Below, in pieces: positions 24,132 to 36,650 of a stretch of DNA of 64,000 nucleotides. Source of the stretch: Cryptomeria japonica (Eukaryota; Streptophyta; Pinopsida; Cupressales; Cupressaceae); NCBI RefSeq assembly GCF_030272615.1, contig NC_081413.1, positions 722,265,649 through 722,329,648 on the forward strand. Direction: 5' to 3'. Numbering within the stretch: the first letter of the stretch is position 1; every line of letters begins with the position of its first letter. The translations under genes and the position numbers were made by a program. Below the pieces are notes generated by a model. The model made no database searches. It saw nothing but the letters and a program-made list of their open reading frames with translations, and was not told the origin of the DNA.

Positions 24132-25759
24132 ATTTGTTATATCTCCTAGATTTTGTTATATACCCCATTTTTGTAGCCTATGCAATTCTTTCTCCGATGA
24201 GACATTGTATATGACAGTTGATATCATTTGTACTATGGAATATTGAGATTATGATGAGATATACGAGCTCTTGATTTGATTTCATCGTACTTGTGTTGAT
24301 TGATTATGAGATGTCTTTCTATATGCTTTACTCTATATGTATGCATATATTTTTTTAGTATAGATGTATGTAATATGGATGTTTGTTTTTGTTTCTTTTT
24401 ATGCAAATAAATGATGAGAATGAGTAACTAGTAATACAATTGTTTAATTTTTTTTCATGCAATAATGCAAATAAGTATATAATGAAATATATGGATCTAT
24501 ATAAGATGTTCATGTATGCAGCTAACATCTCAATACACAAGTACTCAATCGGACAAACGATGATGAAAAAGAGACCACTTAGTTGAGAAATGACAATTGC
24601 TTTAGACACTCATTCAAAGGATAAAGAGATCATTGTTATCATGCCGAAATCACTTTAAATGCATAAAATTTAGAATGAATGCAACCTAAACCTAGTTACT
24701 AGATTTGGTATGCTTAATTTTCATCACTAAGCATTTTACAAATAGAGAAGACAAAATAGAGTTCCTATCTTTTTATAATCAATATTAATTATCTTGCCTG
24801 CAATGACTCATTGTTTGTTCATATCCTTGGACAGATTATGCATGCATCTGGATTGCACATTAAAGAAATTCCCTCAAATAGACAAAGAAATGACTCCAAC
24901 CTCCCTGTAGCATACAAATTAGCGGAGTCGAGGTATGTGTGGTGATTTCACCTTGATGTGAAGGCACTTATCATAGACACCCAGCCGATTAGATGTTTCC
25001 AGATCATCAGATTCACTCCTACAAGCAGAAAACAAAGAAAAGTATTATGCCCCCAATCCTTGCTCCTATTAGTCAAGATAGACTTCCTCGAGTTACTTAG
25101 AGGGAATAATAATTAAAAACAAATGTAAAAGACAACACACAAAGAAAAATTCAATCATATCTCAAACTATTTAGTGATTGTTTTCAGTAGTCTTGTTTTG
25201 CCTATGTAATCAGTGATAAAACTCTCCAGTAGTTTGGAGACAGGTGACTGACTCGGAGTGGATGACCTGGTACTACCGATAGAAAAATGACTTGGTTGAA
25301 TTACTTAGGACATGTAAATTGATCATTCGATTACCCTAAGACTAGGACAGTGATTTGTTTTAAGCCATGAGGGTTCCAAAAGAACCAGGATGTCACAAAA
25401 GCGACTATAAGTTATATACAAGCAAAAGAAAAGATGTAGGAAAGCGGGAATGAGAACAAGAAATGACAAATTTGCATTGATAAATGGAGCACTTGAGTAC
25501 AAGAGGCGTCTGTTTACCAGTTTTTCACCTGCTTGCCAAATAATCTCTCTCTTTTTTTTAGGACATTTTATGATTTTTAGAATTTTTTCAGACATTTTAG
25601 CTGTACAGGTTGCTAGAGCAGAGAATACTACGTGAATAATTTCTTCAAGTGAATGGTGTTGATATGCTCATGGAGCTATTCTCCTTCCGATGTTGAGAGT
25701 TGATAGGCACCAGAGCCAAAGACTACAGTAACAATGTAGGGACCTAGCCAGTTGGGTTC
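24132..25759. other. gypsy B spacer between PMD gene and integrase
   Basis: AT-rich, no convincing coding sequence on either strand. It would hold the 3' untranslated sequences of both the antisense gene and the retroelement transcript. Confidence 0.5.
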
Positions 25760-26760
25760 AAACTTCCCTTTGTTGTCTCAAAACTGTTGATTTTTAGGAT
25801 TTTCTCTCAAAACAAGGTCACCAACCTGAAATCCTCATTGTTGAACTTTCTTGTTATAACCTCTAGACATTCTCTTTTGATACGCTCTCAGATGATCGAA
25901 CGCCACTTACCGACGTTCATCCAACAACTTGAGTTCTTGCAATCTAGATATTCTGTAGTCTTCATCAGTAACAAGACCCTGCAAGGAAACTCTTAAAGAA
26001 GGTATTTCCACCTCAATAGGTAAGATTGGTTTGGACCCATACACCAAAGAAAAAGGTGTAGCCCCAACAGGTTTTTTGATACTTGTTCTATAAGCCCATA
26101 GTGTAGGATTGAGTTGCAAATGCCAATCCTTTCCAGATTTGTGTTACTATTTTTTGTAAGATAGTCAGTTGATTTTTGTTAGATGCTTTAGCTTGTCCAT
26201 TACCTTGAGGGTAGTATATGGATGACCAGTGTTGTTTGATTTTGAATTTTTCACAGAGCTCTCTAGATCTTTGTTTTTGAACTGCCCTCCATTATCAGTG
26301 ACAATGGAAGAAGGTATCCCATACCCACAGATAATATAGTTAAGGATGAATATAGATACTTGTTTACTAGTTGCTTTGATTAGTGGAACTGCTTCTACCC
26401 ACTTAGTGAAGTACTCAATGATAGTTATAATAAACTTGTGTCCGTTAGATGATGCAAGATATATTTGGCCAATGAGGTCAAACAACCATTGTTGAAAAGG
26501 CCAATGTGTGATGAAAGGTATTAGATCCCTTGCTGGAGCATGTATGAGATTCCCATGTAGCTAACACTTCTCATAAGTTTTAGCAAATTTAATAGCAATT
26601 TTTTCCATATCTGGCCAGTAGTAGCAAGCCCTTAGTAGTTTTCGAGCTAAAGTTAGACCATTTGAGTGAGATCCACAAATAGCTTCATGGACTTAAGATA
26701 ACGTGTGTTAGGACTCTTCATTTTCTAGACACCTAAGCAAAGTACTATCCAAACCTCGCC
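25760..26760 (-). pseudogene. gypsy B integrase
   Basis: Minus strand: a degraded zinc-binding region (CxLHGNLIHAP near 26570), the catalytic core with FDLIGQIYLASSNGHKFI and SSIVTDNGGQF (26485-26270; two of the D-D-E residues visible), and the C-terminal part with LNPTLWAYRTSIKKPVGATPF and LVYGSKPILPIEVE (26119-25907). The core is interrupted by frame changes near 26240 and 26130. Integrase would insert the cDNA into the genome. Confidence 0.85.
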
Positions 26761-27055
26761 TAAATAGATCGTTAGCGATGATGAAATACCGTGAAGCATT
26801 TCAGATTAGGTTCCTTTTCTCATTATGGGTAAGATTAGCAGGAATAATTTGGTCACACAAATAAGAGTAAATGTGGCTATAGCGAGATGAGTCATGTCCA
26901 ATTATAGAACAAACCATCTGGGACTCAGGGGAATCATAAGCAAGATAATATAACTCTTCCACCAGGAATTCAAAGCGGAAGTTAGATTCTTATAGCTGGG
27001 GTATAGATGCCAAGGTAGCCATAGCATATGCTGCTCTGTTTGCTGATCTGGGAAT

Positions 27056-27823
27056 CTACTGAAATGATACAGAGGTAAAGTATTTCTTGAGATCATCAAC
27101 CATTCTCTTATAAGGCATCAAGTTCTCATCTCGAGTCTGATATATATCATTGATTTGGTTGATAATCAACTGAGAATCTCCATAGATGTATAGCTCAACA
27201 ACCTTCCATTCGATAGCCAGCTTGATCCCATTTACCAAAGCTTCATATTCTACAACATTGTTTGTGCAAGGAAAGAGAATCTTGTAAGCCTTTCAGATTT
27301 AATATCTTTGAGAAGTGATAAAATGTATTCCAGCACCAGAACCATGTTGAGTGAAAGACCCATCAAAGAACATTTTCCATGATCGCCGAGTAAGGTGCAT
27401 GATGGATTCATCTGGAAATTCTATGTTCAAAGGTTGATTATCTTCAAGCGGAGCATCAACAAGTTGATCTACAATGACCTGTCCTTTGATAGTTTTGCGT
27501 TCTACATATTCAATGTCCCATTTAGCCAATCTTCCTGTAAGTGTTGCTTTGCTGAGAAGGTATTTGAGCAGATCAATCTTAGCCACCAGCTTGATAGAAT
27601 GTGCTAACATGTAGTGTCTTAATTTCTGTGATGTAGAGCCTAATGACAAACAAGCTTTTTCTATGATAGTATAGTTCATCTCATAGGACACCAAGATCCT
27701 GCTGATATAATATATAGATCTTTCCTTTTTATTCTCATCTTGTTGTGCCAAAAGTGCTCCCAGTGATGTATCTGTAGCTGATATGTATAGAATCAATGGT
27801 TTACCTTGAATTGGTGGCATCAA
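27056..27823 (-). pseudogene. gypsy B dual RNase H (gypsy type plus archaeal type)
   Basis: The first RNase H follows RT (LILYISATDTSLGALLAQ, RSIYYISRILVSYEMNY). After a linker with WKMFFDGSFTQHGSGAG, a second domain of the archaeal/plant type continues in a shifted frame (NNVVEYEALVNGIKLA, ELYIYGDSQLIINQ), supplying further catalytic Asp and Glu positions. The duplicated RNase H is diagnostic for Tat elements. A frame break lies at about 27299-27240. Confidence 0.85.
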
Positions 27824-27924
27824 TATAGGTGGGTTTGAAAGATAGTCCTTGATTTTTTTAGATGTTGTTCACATTCTTCATCCCAATTGTATTTGACTCC
27901 TTTTCGTAATGCCTTTGTGAATGG

Positions 27925-28983
27925 TTAAGCTTTATCTGCTAGCTGAGAGATAAAGAATCTTATTGATTGGAGGCATCCTTGTAAACTTCTCATTTGACTG
28001 ATATTCTTTAGAGGCGACATTTCCATGATAGCCTTAACCTTTTTTGGATCCACTTCAATTCCTTTTGCTGAAACAATATATCCTAGGAGCTTACCAGATG
28101 TAACTCCAAATACACATTTCTTAGGATTTAATCTGAGTTTGAATTTTTCTATTCTATCTAATATTGGACCTAATTCTGATAGATGTGTTGAACTTTTCAT
28201 GAACTTCACTAGAGTGTCATCAACATAATCCTCCATGTTTTTGTGCATCATGTCATAAAAAATTATTGTTACGACTATTTGATAAGTAGCACCTGTGTTC
28301 TTTAAACCAAAGGGAATTACATTCCAGCTTAAAGTTCCCCATGCATAGGTGAATGTTGTTTTCTCTTGATCCTCAGGCGCAATTTTGATCTAATTGTATC
28401 TTGAAAAACCATCCATTAAAGAGTGCATTTCATAGGCAATAGTCCTGTCCACGATCATGTCTATGTTGGGTAGTGGAAAATTATCCTTCGGATAGGCTTT
28501 GTTTAAATCTTTGAAATCGGTGCAAACACGGATTGATTTGTCAGGTTTGAAAACAGGTACAATATTAGATATCCATTCGGCATAATCAATCGCTCTAATG
28601 AATCCATATTTTAGTATTTTTTCTAGCTCAACCTTAACAAGTAACACAACATGAGGATGCATTTTTCGGAGTTTTTGCTTAACAGGTTTAATTCCAGGAG
28701 TGATAGAGAGATGATGCATTATGAGGTCAGGATCTAGACCCGGCATATCAACATATGTCCATGCAAAATTGATCTTCTTTTCCATGAAGAAATCGACAAA
28801 TTCTTTTAGTTCTTTGACTGACAAGGATTGAGCTACATGTATGGTGTGAAGAGCTTCTTCTATTCTAATGTTTACTGGCTGTGTAGGTTCAATTAGCACT
28901 GATGATTGCCCTTGAAAGTGATCAGAAAAAATGTCAAGTATCTCACTTTCAGGTGCCTCAGAGAGGTTTTTACCATTAGGCAT
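27925..28983 (-). pseudogene. gypsy B reverse transcriptase
   Basis: Open from 28983 to 28390 (HPHVVLLVKVELEKILKYGF, FKPDKSIRVCTDFKDLNKAYPKDNFPLP) and from 28251 to 27925 (MEDYVDDTLVK with the catalytic YVDD, then LNPKKCVFGVTSGKLLGYIV). Stops and a frame change separate the pieces around 28390-28251. The enzyme copies the element RNA into DNA. Confidence 0.9.
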
Positions 28984-29004
28984 GTCCTTTATTTTTACTA
29001 TTTT

Positions 29005-30801
29005 TTATTCTAACACCGCCACAGTGTGTTTTTTGCCATCTGAACTCTTATTTTTCTTTTTTTGATTTTTGTGACTAAGATACTTGACCTTTGTTGCTGT
29101 CATGTTCTCACTTTGTTCACTGGTGGAAGAGTCCATTGGTTCAACTGCATTAAGATAACAGGCTAATGTATAGTCATTGGCAAAGGTAGTTATATTCAAA
29201 GGTTGATGTTGAAGAGTAAAGTCAATTAGTTCAGGATGTACCAAGGATAAAGTTTTAACAGGTTTAAGGGAGTTCACGGTATTATCATCATAGCTTCAGA
29301 CCGATAAGTCGAGTTCCAGAAGGCTACCTTCCCTAAGTGTCTCAAGACCAGGAAGAGTTACAACACGATTATTAAAGTGTACATTAATATTTAGGGGATC
29401 TAACCCAACAAACCTACTGCTAGCATCGTCCTCTACTTCAGACTGGGCTACATATCGTGGTTTGATAGTAACAGAGTCAGCAGGTAGAGCCTCGACATTC
29501 ATGACAAAGTGGTCATAGTTTGGTGTTGAATAGGTATTGTCATAAATAGAGCTTACGTCAGAGTGATTAGAGTCATAAGATAAAATTTCTAACTCTTCTT
29601 CAAGTGATTTAGTAAAAGTATGTATAGTATCAATATCTACATCTTTGATGTTGCAAGTTCCTTTGTGATTTGGTTCATTGATCACTTGTATTTGACATAC
29701 CTGTTGACATGACCTTGATGACTCTGTTAGTCTTTGTTGTCTTTTCCATTCAACTTCCTTTGGACTAATGACCGGCCCTGTTTCTGTAGCCTCCAATTCT
29801 TCTTTTGTAGTTCCATACCCAATTTGTTCTATCTTATTAGAGGGAGTAGGTGAAGAATTTTCTTGTGCTCTTTCTTCTTTCAACTGTTGTTCATAGTCTT
29901 CTTGTCTTTTTATTCTGATTTCTTCTATTTCCTTTTGCAGCTTTAAGCATATTATCTCTTGTGCTTCATCTATGATATCATTAGATTCTTCAAGAATTTC
30001 TTTAGTAGATGTATCTGAGAGAGGATCCAGACCCCATTCATACTCATTCGAGTCAGTTTATGAACCATCTATTTGCATTCTACCTGTGTATGTGACCGAA
30101 ATGTTCAGTGGTGCAAACAACTCTTTAATTCCTTCGATTTCTTCTTTCATGTCTTTTGGGACTTCTACTCCTTGTAGTGTTATTGTTGATACAATTAGAA
30201 CTCGATTACCAACTGCTTCTTCTCTCTTGATTGCCAATTCTTCTTGTTTATTTTCATACTCTTCTTAAGTTTGTTGAGTTTTTATTTCCTGTGATATTGA
30301 AGGTAGTATCTTTTTCCTCCACTTAGACTAATGATGAGAAGTATATTTCTGATCTGATGACTTTCTTAGATTATATCCAAGTCCATCTTTATCATTTGTA
30401 GGCTTAGTTTGTAGCTGAATAGGTTCAACAATACCTTCTTGACACTTGCCTAGAGGACTGACACCTGAATATCCCATGTGGTGAATCATCTTATAGCCTG
30501 GACCATATTATGTCAGGGAAATTTCACAGTGTTGTATTTCTTTGTTTTTACTATTGTCTTTGAAAAGCCATTTGAGAACAACATCCTCTTCTATTTCATC
30601 TGAACGGGAAGTAGAGGACTGTACAAAAATACCATCATAAATGACATTTGGAGTTGAAGTTTGTGGCTTCATAGCCTCTGATGGTTGTCTAGACTGTCTT
30701 GGTGATGGAGGAAGAGACATTAGTGAAAGTACATGTTCTATTTTGTATCCATCCATGCCAGTATATGTGATTTTCAATTTATTTTCTAAATCTTTCATCA
30801 A
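29005..30801 (-). pseudogene. gypsy B spacer coding region between protease and RT
   Basis: Open fragments at 30801-30508, 29883-29296 and 29277-29005, acidic and Ser/Thr-rich, without a recognised domain. The same kind of region lies at 866-1 in element A. It is likely a linker of the Gag-Pol polyprotein specific to this family. Several stops break it. Confidence 0.55.
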
Positions 30802-30861
30802 AGTTGCTGAACTTTCAGCTGTAGAGGCTGCTTTGTTATGAGGAACAAAGGTATCAGTACA

Positions 30862-31471
30862 CTACGTCAATGCATTGCAGGTATAGCTTGTATCAGCATG
30901 ACTACTGACTTCAACTCCATTATAAGGAAATTTCAAGCACTGATGATATGTAGATGGTACTGCTTTCATTTCATGAATCCATGGCTTGCCCAGTAAGATG
31001 TTGTATGAAAGAGGAAGGTCAAGCACTTGAAAAATAACATCTCTTTCGACAGGTCCTACCCTGATTGGTAATAGCACCAGACCTTTAGAGGTTCTCTCTT
31101 CTTCATCATAAGCTTTGATTGTTATTTTCTTTGTTGGATCAATGATATTTTTATAAAATCCAAGCTATGTCAGTAGATTGTAGGTACAAATATTCAACCC
31201 AACGTCTCCATCTATCAAAACATGTTTGACTCTGTGTTTATGGATCATAGCTTCGATGTGTAATGGCTAGATAATTCAATGAATTGTCATCTTCTTCAGA
31301 GAAGGTGAGGTAATGAAGCGAAGTCAGGTGACCCACCATAGATTGAAACCGATCTATATCTAAATCTTTAGGGACATTAGTAGTAAGCAAAGCTTTGTCC
31401 ATGATCTCTCTATGAGCAGAAGAGATCTTAAGCAGTTCAAAAATTGAGATTTGAGTGGTAGTTCTTTTCAA
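30862..31471 (-). pseudogene. gypsy B aspartic protease region
   Basis: Fragments 31471-31238 (ISIFELLKISSAHREIMDKA, as in element A's ISILELLKVSSMHKEILEKA) and 31077-30862 (LLPIRVGPVERDVIFQVLD, SYNILLGKPWIH). The intervening part carries the predicted DxG active site in a broken frame (around 31220). Confidence 0.7.
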
Positions 31472-31543
31472 TTGTTCGATAATGCTATAACTAGGAGAGG
31501 ATGATGAAACTAGTTGTTTAGATTTAGCTATGATCGTATCCGG

Positions 31544-33422
31544 TCATCTGTTTGAAGAAGTCGACATGTTTGATGTTGTTTGATCAAGAGTTGAGGAACT
31601 AGCTCCTTGGAGAGTAACCTTCTTTTGAGTGTGAGTCACAACATTTGCAATTTGTGCTTTATTTTGTTTATCTTTGATTCTGATCACAATGCAATACTCG
31701 GATTGGTAAGATTCAATCATGTTGATCACATTGTCATTATTAGTGTAGGTGTAATTGACTTTGGCACCTCCCTTGGATTTTGAGGAATTACCTTGTTCAT
31801 AAGCAGGTAAGGGATCTTTAAAAGCTTTGTGATCAACATTAGTCGTGTGATTTCCAACAACATTTTTTCTAGAATTGATGAGGGCTTGGATCTGATGTTT
31901 GAGTTTCATGCAATTATTTGTTGTATGACCCTTGTTTCAATGATATTCACAGTATTCGTTTTCCCTCCACCATTTGGGTTTAACTTTTGGATCATATGGT
32001 CTAGAGTTGTTTGGCATTATTATTAGATCATTTACCAATAAAGTCTTAAAATTTGATTCATATGATTCTTCCAGAGGAGTGAAATCGCATTTAGGCTTTG
32101 AAAGCTAAGGTTTCTCTTTAAACCACTCTTTTGATTTTTTCGGAGGATTTTCTGCTACAGTTTCAGCAGCTTTGAGTGCTTGTGTGCCACTAGCTAGATT
32201 AAATATTGTGGGTTTTGATTTCGTTTTAACCATGTCTACCACTCCATCATTAACAACGTTTCCATTTTTATCTTTGTCGTATTTCCAATATTTTTTCTTT
32301 TCTTTGGAACTAGAACCTTGTGTTTCTTTCCAAAGTGATATATCTCCTTTCGTTATAAGCACATCTTCCATTCTGAGGGCACTATCTACCATTTTGTTGA
32401 ATGAAGGGTACACTTGCATTCAGATATTGTATTTCAATTCAGGGATCAGCTTATTGACAAAGATATCCATCTTCTTAGAATCTGGAATAGGCCGTGAATA
32501 TCTGGAGAACATCTTTCTCCAATGTTGAAGAAAAGTGAGAAAAGGCTCCCCTGTTTTTTGTTTGGTATTGCAAAGCTCAATCATAGTGACTGGATGATGA
32601 ATGTTATAGGAGTATTGTTGGAGAAATGATTCAACTAATTTTTCAAAAGTTTGAATTCCCATAGGTAGGCTCAAAAACCATTCCATAGCTTGTCCTCCTA
32701 AACTCCTCGAGAAAAGGTGCATGAGATATGTTTGTTCATGCATGAACTCCATACATAAAGAACAAAATTCTCTGACATGGTCTTGAGGATCTGCATTACT
32801 GTCATATTTGTCAAACTTATGAATCTCCACTCTTGAAGGAAATGGAGGCATGCAATTTTTTTTTGTCAAATAGAAATGGGCTTATTGTGTCCAGAGAATA
32901 TTGCTTTGATTATTAATCCTTGTTTTTCATTTATGTGATCTCAGTCTGTAATGCTTGCAATTGTTTGTTTACCAGTGCTAAAGGTGTCTCTCCCTCTTTA
33001 GTGATAAGGGTTTCAATTGTATAATCAATAGGAAGTTTAGCGCCTTTCTTTGCTAGCTCTACGAAATAATCTTCTTTTTCTCTAGCCATGATAATCTTCA
33101 TCATTTTTTGGAAATATTTATCCTTTTGACAACTATTTATAATTGCTTCTATAGGTTCAGAGGCTTTAAAATCGCTAGATGAGGAATCACTGTCATTAGC
33201 ATGGGTGCTGAGGTTGTCATAAGTATCATGTTTAGCAACTTGTATTTCTTGCCTTTCTCCAGACATGGTGGGAGATAAGGGCTGATAAAAAATTGGTAAA
33301 TTTGATGATGAAGGTTTATTAGAGATGGGGTCTTCTACAAAGAATGGATTATCTTTTGATGAAAAGGATAGTCCTTTACCTTTGTCAACTTTCTTGCGAG
33401 AACTTTTGGTTTGAGTAGGCAT
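31544..33422 (-). pseudogene. gypsy B gag, multiply broken
   Basis: Start ATG at 33420-33422 (MPTQTKSSRKKVDKGKG). Fragments at 33422-32931, 32869-32420, 32419-32105 and 31909-31544. The gag core contains FLQHWRKMFSRYSRP and MDIFVNKLIPELKYNI. A CxxH....H....C zinc-knuckle variant is present near 31960-31915 with one stop inside it. The tail (31909-31544) leads to the protease. It is homologous throughout to gag A. Confidence 0.8.
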
Positions 33423-35571
33423 TTATAACAGATATGACCAAGAGCTAGATGTGATGTAGAAGTCAAGATCAAATTGAAGCTAGTTGTTCGTTTAACGTAG
33501 TGATTGAGAAAAGTAACTAAGATTCAGTCTGGTTTTAGGAAAGATCTATCTTGTATAAGACGTGATCTAAGCAACTTATTTTGATTTGAGAGAAGTGACT
33601 AAGACTCAGTCTGGTTTCAGGAACGATCTATCTTGTATAAGATGTGGTCTAAGTGACTTAAGTTTGATAAGTAGTTAATTGAACTAGCTAAAAGATGATC
33701 GACAAAATCATGCAGCACAATGGCAGGGGTACACTATCAAGATTGTTTATGCTTAAGATTATGATGACTGGTTTTATGCTCACTGTAGACTGATTGGGCA
33801 AGTTTGACTATTATGGAAAAGTGTGTAGACAGACAAGTTTCTAGACTGATAAAATCAAGAATTCATACGATAGAGTTTTATAACCTAGACGACAATTTAA
33901 TAGTTCCCAGATGATACAGACAGTTTCTCGTACGAGTTGCTGCATAAACTCGCACGATAGTTTAGTGGCCTCCAGACGACAATCTATTGAGTATGATAGT
34001 TATTTGTATGACAGTATGATAAGGTCCAAACGATAATTCTGCAGACTCGTATGACAATTATAGCAGAGCTAGATGACAAATTGATAGGATCAATGAAGAC
34101 TCATATGACAATAGGTATGTAGTCAGACGACAATTCAGTAGACTTGTACAACAGAGGACTGGACAAAGACGAGATTCTGACACAGACATAGTTTTGACAA
34201 CTGACAAAGACCAGTTTTTGGACACAGACAGAGTTTTGATCACTAAGATGTTGATGTTGTTGATTTGTTTTTTCTAGTTTTAGTATTTCAGTTTTTAGTT
34301 TTAGGGATGAAAACACAATAAACACGCAAGATCTATAATGAATTTCAATCACAACACGCTAACCCTAGGGAAGTTGGCTTAGAGAAGAAAACCTTTGCTT
34401 GCAGACTTAGGTACACACCCAATAGCTAATCAGAATACGACTGCTGAGTCTCACGCAATGGATTCTCAATGCCGTATTAGCCGACTCCAAATGCCAATGG
34501 GGGCACGATATGACAAGTGTCTTGGGAGAGTTACTATCTCTCTTTCACAAAGATTATCCCCCTTTCGGAGGTGAATTGGGTAGCCTCTATCTTATAGTTC
34601 TTAGTCAGGAATTCCATTAGAAATTACTCGTTGAAGTCACGCAAGCATGATTGAGGCCTATAGCCCAACAAGGTACTGAAACAAGCTATAGTCACGTAAA
34701 CGTGATTGAGACCGCAAGGCCCTACAAAATGCCCGATATGAGAGATCTCTAAGAGAAAACTCAAATAATCCCGTCCTCTGAGACTTTAATCACTAGAGGC
34801 CTGTTTATTATAGTGAGTTGGAATGCTATTATAGTGAGTTGGAATGCTCAGGTCCAACTGTACTCACTTGGGTCATTCTCACTGGGTGATTACTTTTTCC
34901 CAGTACGACAGGCCCGCTAAAGGTACACAAATCTCAAATCTAGAAAAAGCCTCAAGGGTCTGGATTTCTGATTATCTGTAAAAGACAAGAGCATACTCTC
35001 CTATCTCTTATATTTTTCTTCAAACACAAAAGACAAATTTGTTCATTAACCAAATAGCAATTTAATTGCCTAAAAATGAATTTAAAGAATACACGATGTT
35101 TGGTCGATTCTCTTTAGGCAACCTGCAAAACCAACACATCAGTAGTCATTTTGCTTTTGGTTCTTTGACAGGCGTATGTTTGATTGATAAATTCTTTGCA
35201 AGCTACTGCAAGAAACCAGTTAGGCTGTGAAAATATTAGGCAGACAAAAGATAGACCAGGGTTAGCGTTAGTAAAATCCAAATTCAATTCACGAAAAACC
35301 CTAAAAGTATATTGTTTCTGAAATGAGAAAAACAGAAATTTGTATGACAATATATACCTTCCCAAATGAGTATTCCCACAGACCCAGACGACAATTGACA
35401 GAATCAAATGTCCAAAGTAGAAACTCCTACGAGTATTCTTGATGAACTAGATGATAAAAGACAGAACTCGTACGATGTTGGGTAAATACTTATACAACCT
35501 TTTACAGAGGCTTGTACGGACGAAACTTGAAAAATAGAAAAAATGATTTTGAGGCTGAAAAATTGAATTCT
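33423..35571 (-). other. gypsy B 5' leader with degenerate palindromic repeats
   Basis: Non-coding leader of about 2.1 kb. Between 33850 and 34160, and again 35340-35520, motifs of the type tcgtacgacaat, tcgtatgacaat and cagacgacaat recur every 25-35 bases. 34370-35000 is shared with the leader of element A. Confidence 0.65.
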
Positions 35572-35591
35572 GAGCCCCACGGTGGGCGCCA
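35572..35591 (-). other. primer binding site of gypsy B, tRNA-Lys(CUU)
   Basis: Element strand TGGCGCCCACCGTGGGGCTC is the complement of the 3' end of plant tRNA-Lys(CUU) (from memory) including CCA, 20 of 20 bases. Four A bases separate it from the LTR. Confidence 0.85.
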
Positions 35592-35595
35592 AAAA

Positions 35596-36632
35596 TGTGT
35601 GTGTGAAAAGTGGATCGTATCTATATCTGGAATACACAACACTTCAATAAGTCATTAGATGTATGGTTAGTAAATCAATCATCAATGAATAATAAACCAT
35701 CACAAAGCGACCTATTGCCTTCTAGTAGATGCAATTTTAGTCTTGCTCTTAGATTTCTATATGCAATACCACTGACTAGACAACACCTAAACGAAGGATT
35801 TAATCTATATGAGTATGAAATTGAGCTAAATGGATGCAATATTAAGCTAGATAAATGCAAGATATGCAAGATTAATGAATATTAGGCTAACATGATTAAG
35901 TTATGAATAAAAATTAAGCTAAATGATTTAACAAATATGCAATAACTAAGATGCAAATATTCTCAATATAAAATCTTAATGAACTTGGAGCAAAAACAAC
36001 ATAATAACAATATATTCTCAAAGATCCTTGATTAGGAAATGAGAGCCTGAATTTATAGAAAATTTAGAAAGAAACCGACAGTTGAGATCAAATGATGATT
36101 AGCGGTCAAGATTTTCCAAGAAGAAGCACAATCCAGGTGAATTGATGTGATTGGCTGCTTTCCTTGATTTTAAAGCAAATTGAACTAAAATTAAGACAAA
36201 ATCAGAAAAAATTGATTTATTCTACATTTTATTCAATTTTGAGATTTAATTGTTTTAATTGCTTTTCTGAGATTTTTCAAATTTTAATTTGATTTTCAGG
36301 ATTATCTCCATTTGATTTCTTTTCCTCAATTTTTAATTCTTTTTTCCAATTAATTTTTTTTTGTGATTTAATGACAAATTGATTTATTATACTAGGATAT
36401 TTAATAAAAACAAATAGGATAATTGTTTAAAAATGATTTACTTGAAATGATCAATTAATTAAATATATTTATTTAATTAATTCAGAGTGATTAATTTTCC
36501 ATGTGACATTTGATGATTTAAGAAATTATTTGTGTGCTCAAGATTAATTTTAATTGCCTTTGGTTAGGACCGTGGTGATGAAATCGAGACTAGGGGGCCT
36601 ATGATTTAGATGAGCATTTTTAGGGTATTACA
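35596..36632 (-). repeat. 5' LTR of gypsy B
   Basis: About 1037 bp, matching 19898-20917 throughout, with the same start tgtgtgtgtgaaaagtgg and end gggtattaca on the plus strand. Differences from the other LTR are scattered substitutions and small indels, a few percent by eye. Confidence 0.88.
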
Positions 36633-36650
36633 AATGCATGTAATTTTGAT

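Larger units (their letters stand above)
19898..36632 (-). mobile_element. Ty3/gypsy retrotransposon B, Tat lineage, with antisense accessory gene
   Basis: A 16.7-kb element read right to left: 5' LTR 35596-36632, tRNA-Lys primer site 35572-35591, leader, gag 33422-31544, protease 31471-30862, spacer 30801-29005, RT 28983-27925, dual RNase H 27823-27056, integrase about 26760-25760, a long 3' spacer, the antisense plant-mobile-domain gene 21742-24131, and 3' LTR 19898-20917. Dual RNase H and a large region between integrase and 3' LTR are hallmarks of the Tat group (which includes Grande, RIRE2, Retand and Ogre). All long reading frames are broken by stops or shifts. No matching target duplication is evident. 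Confidence 0.88.
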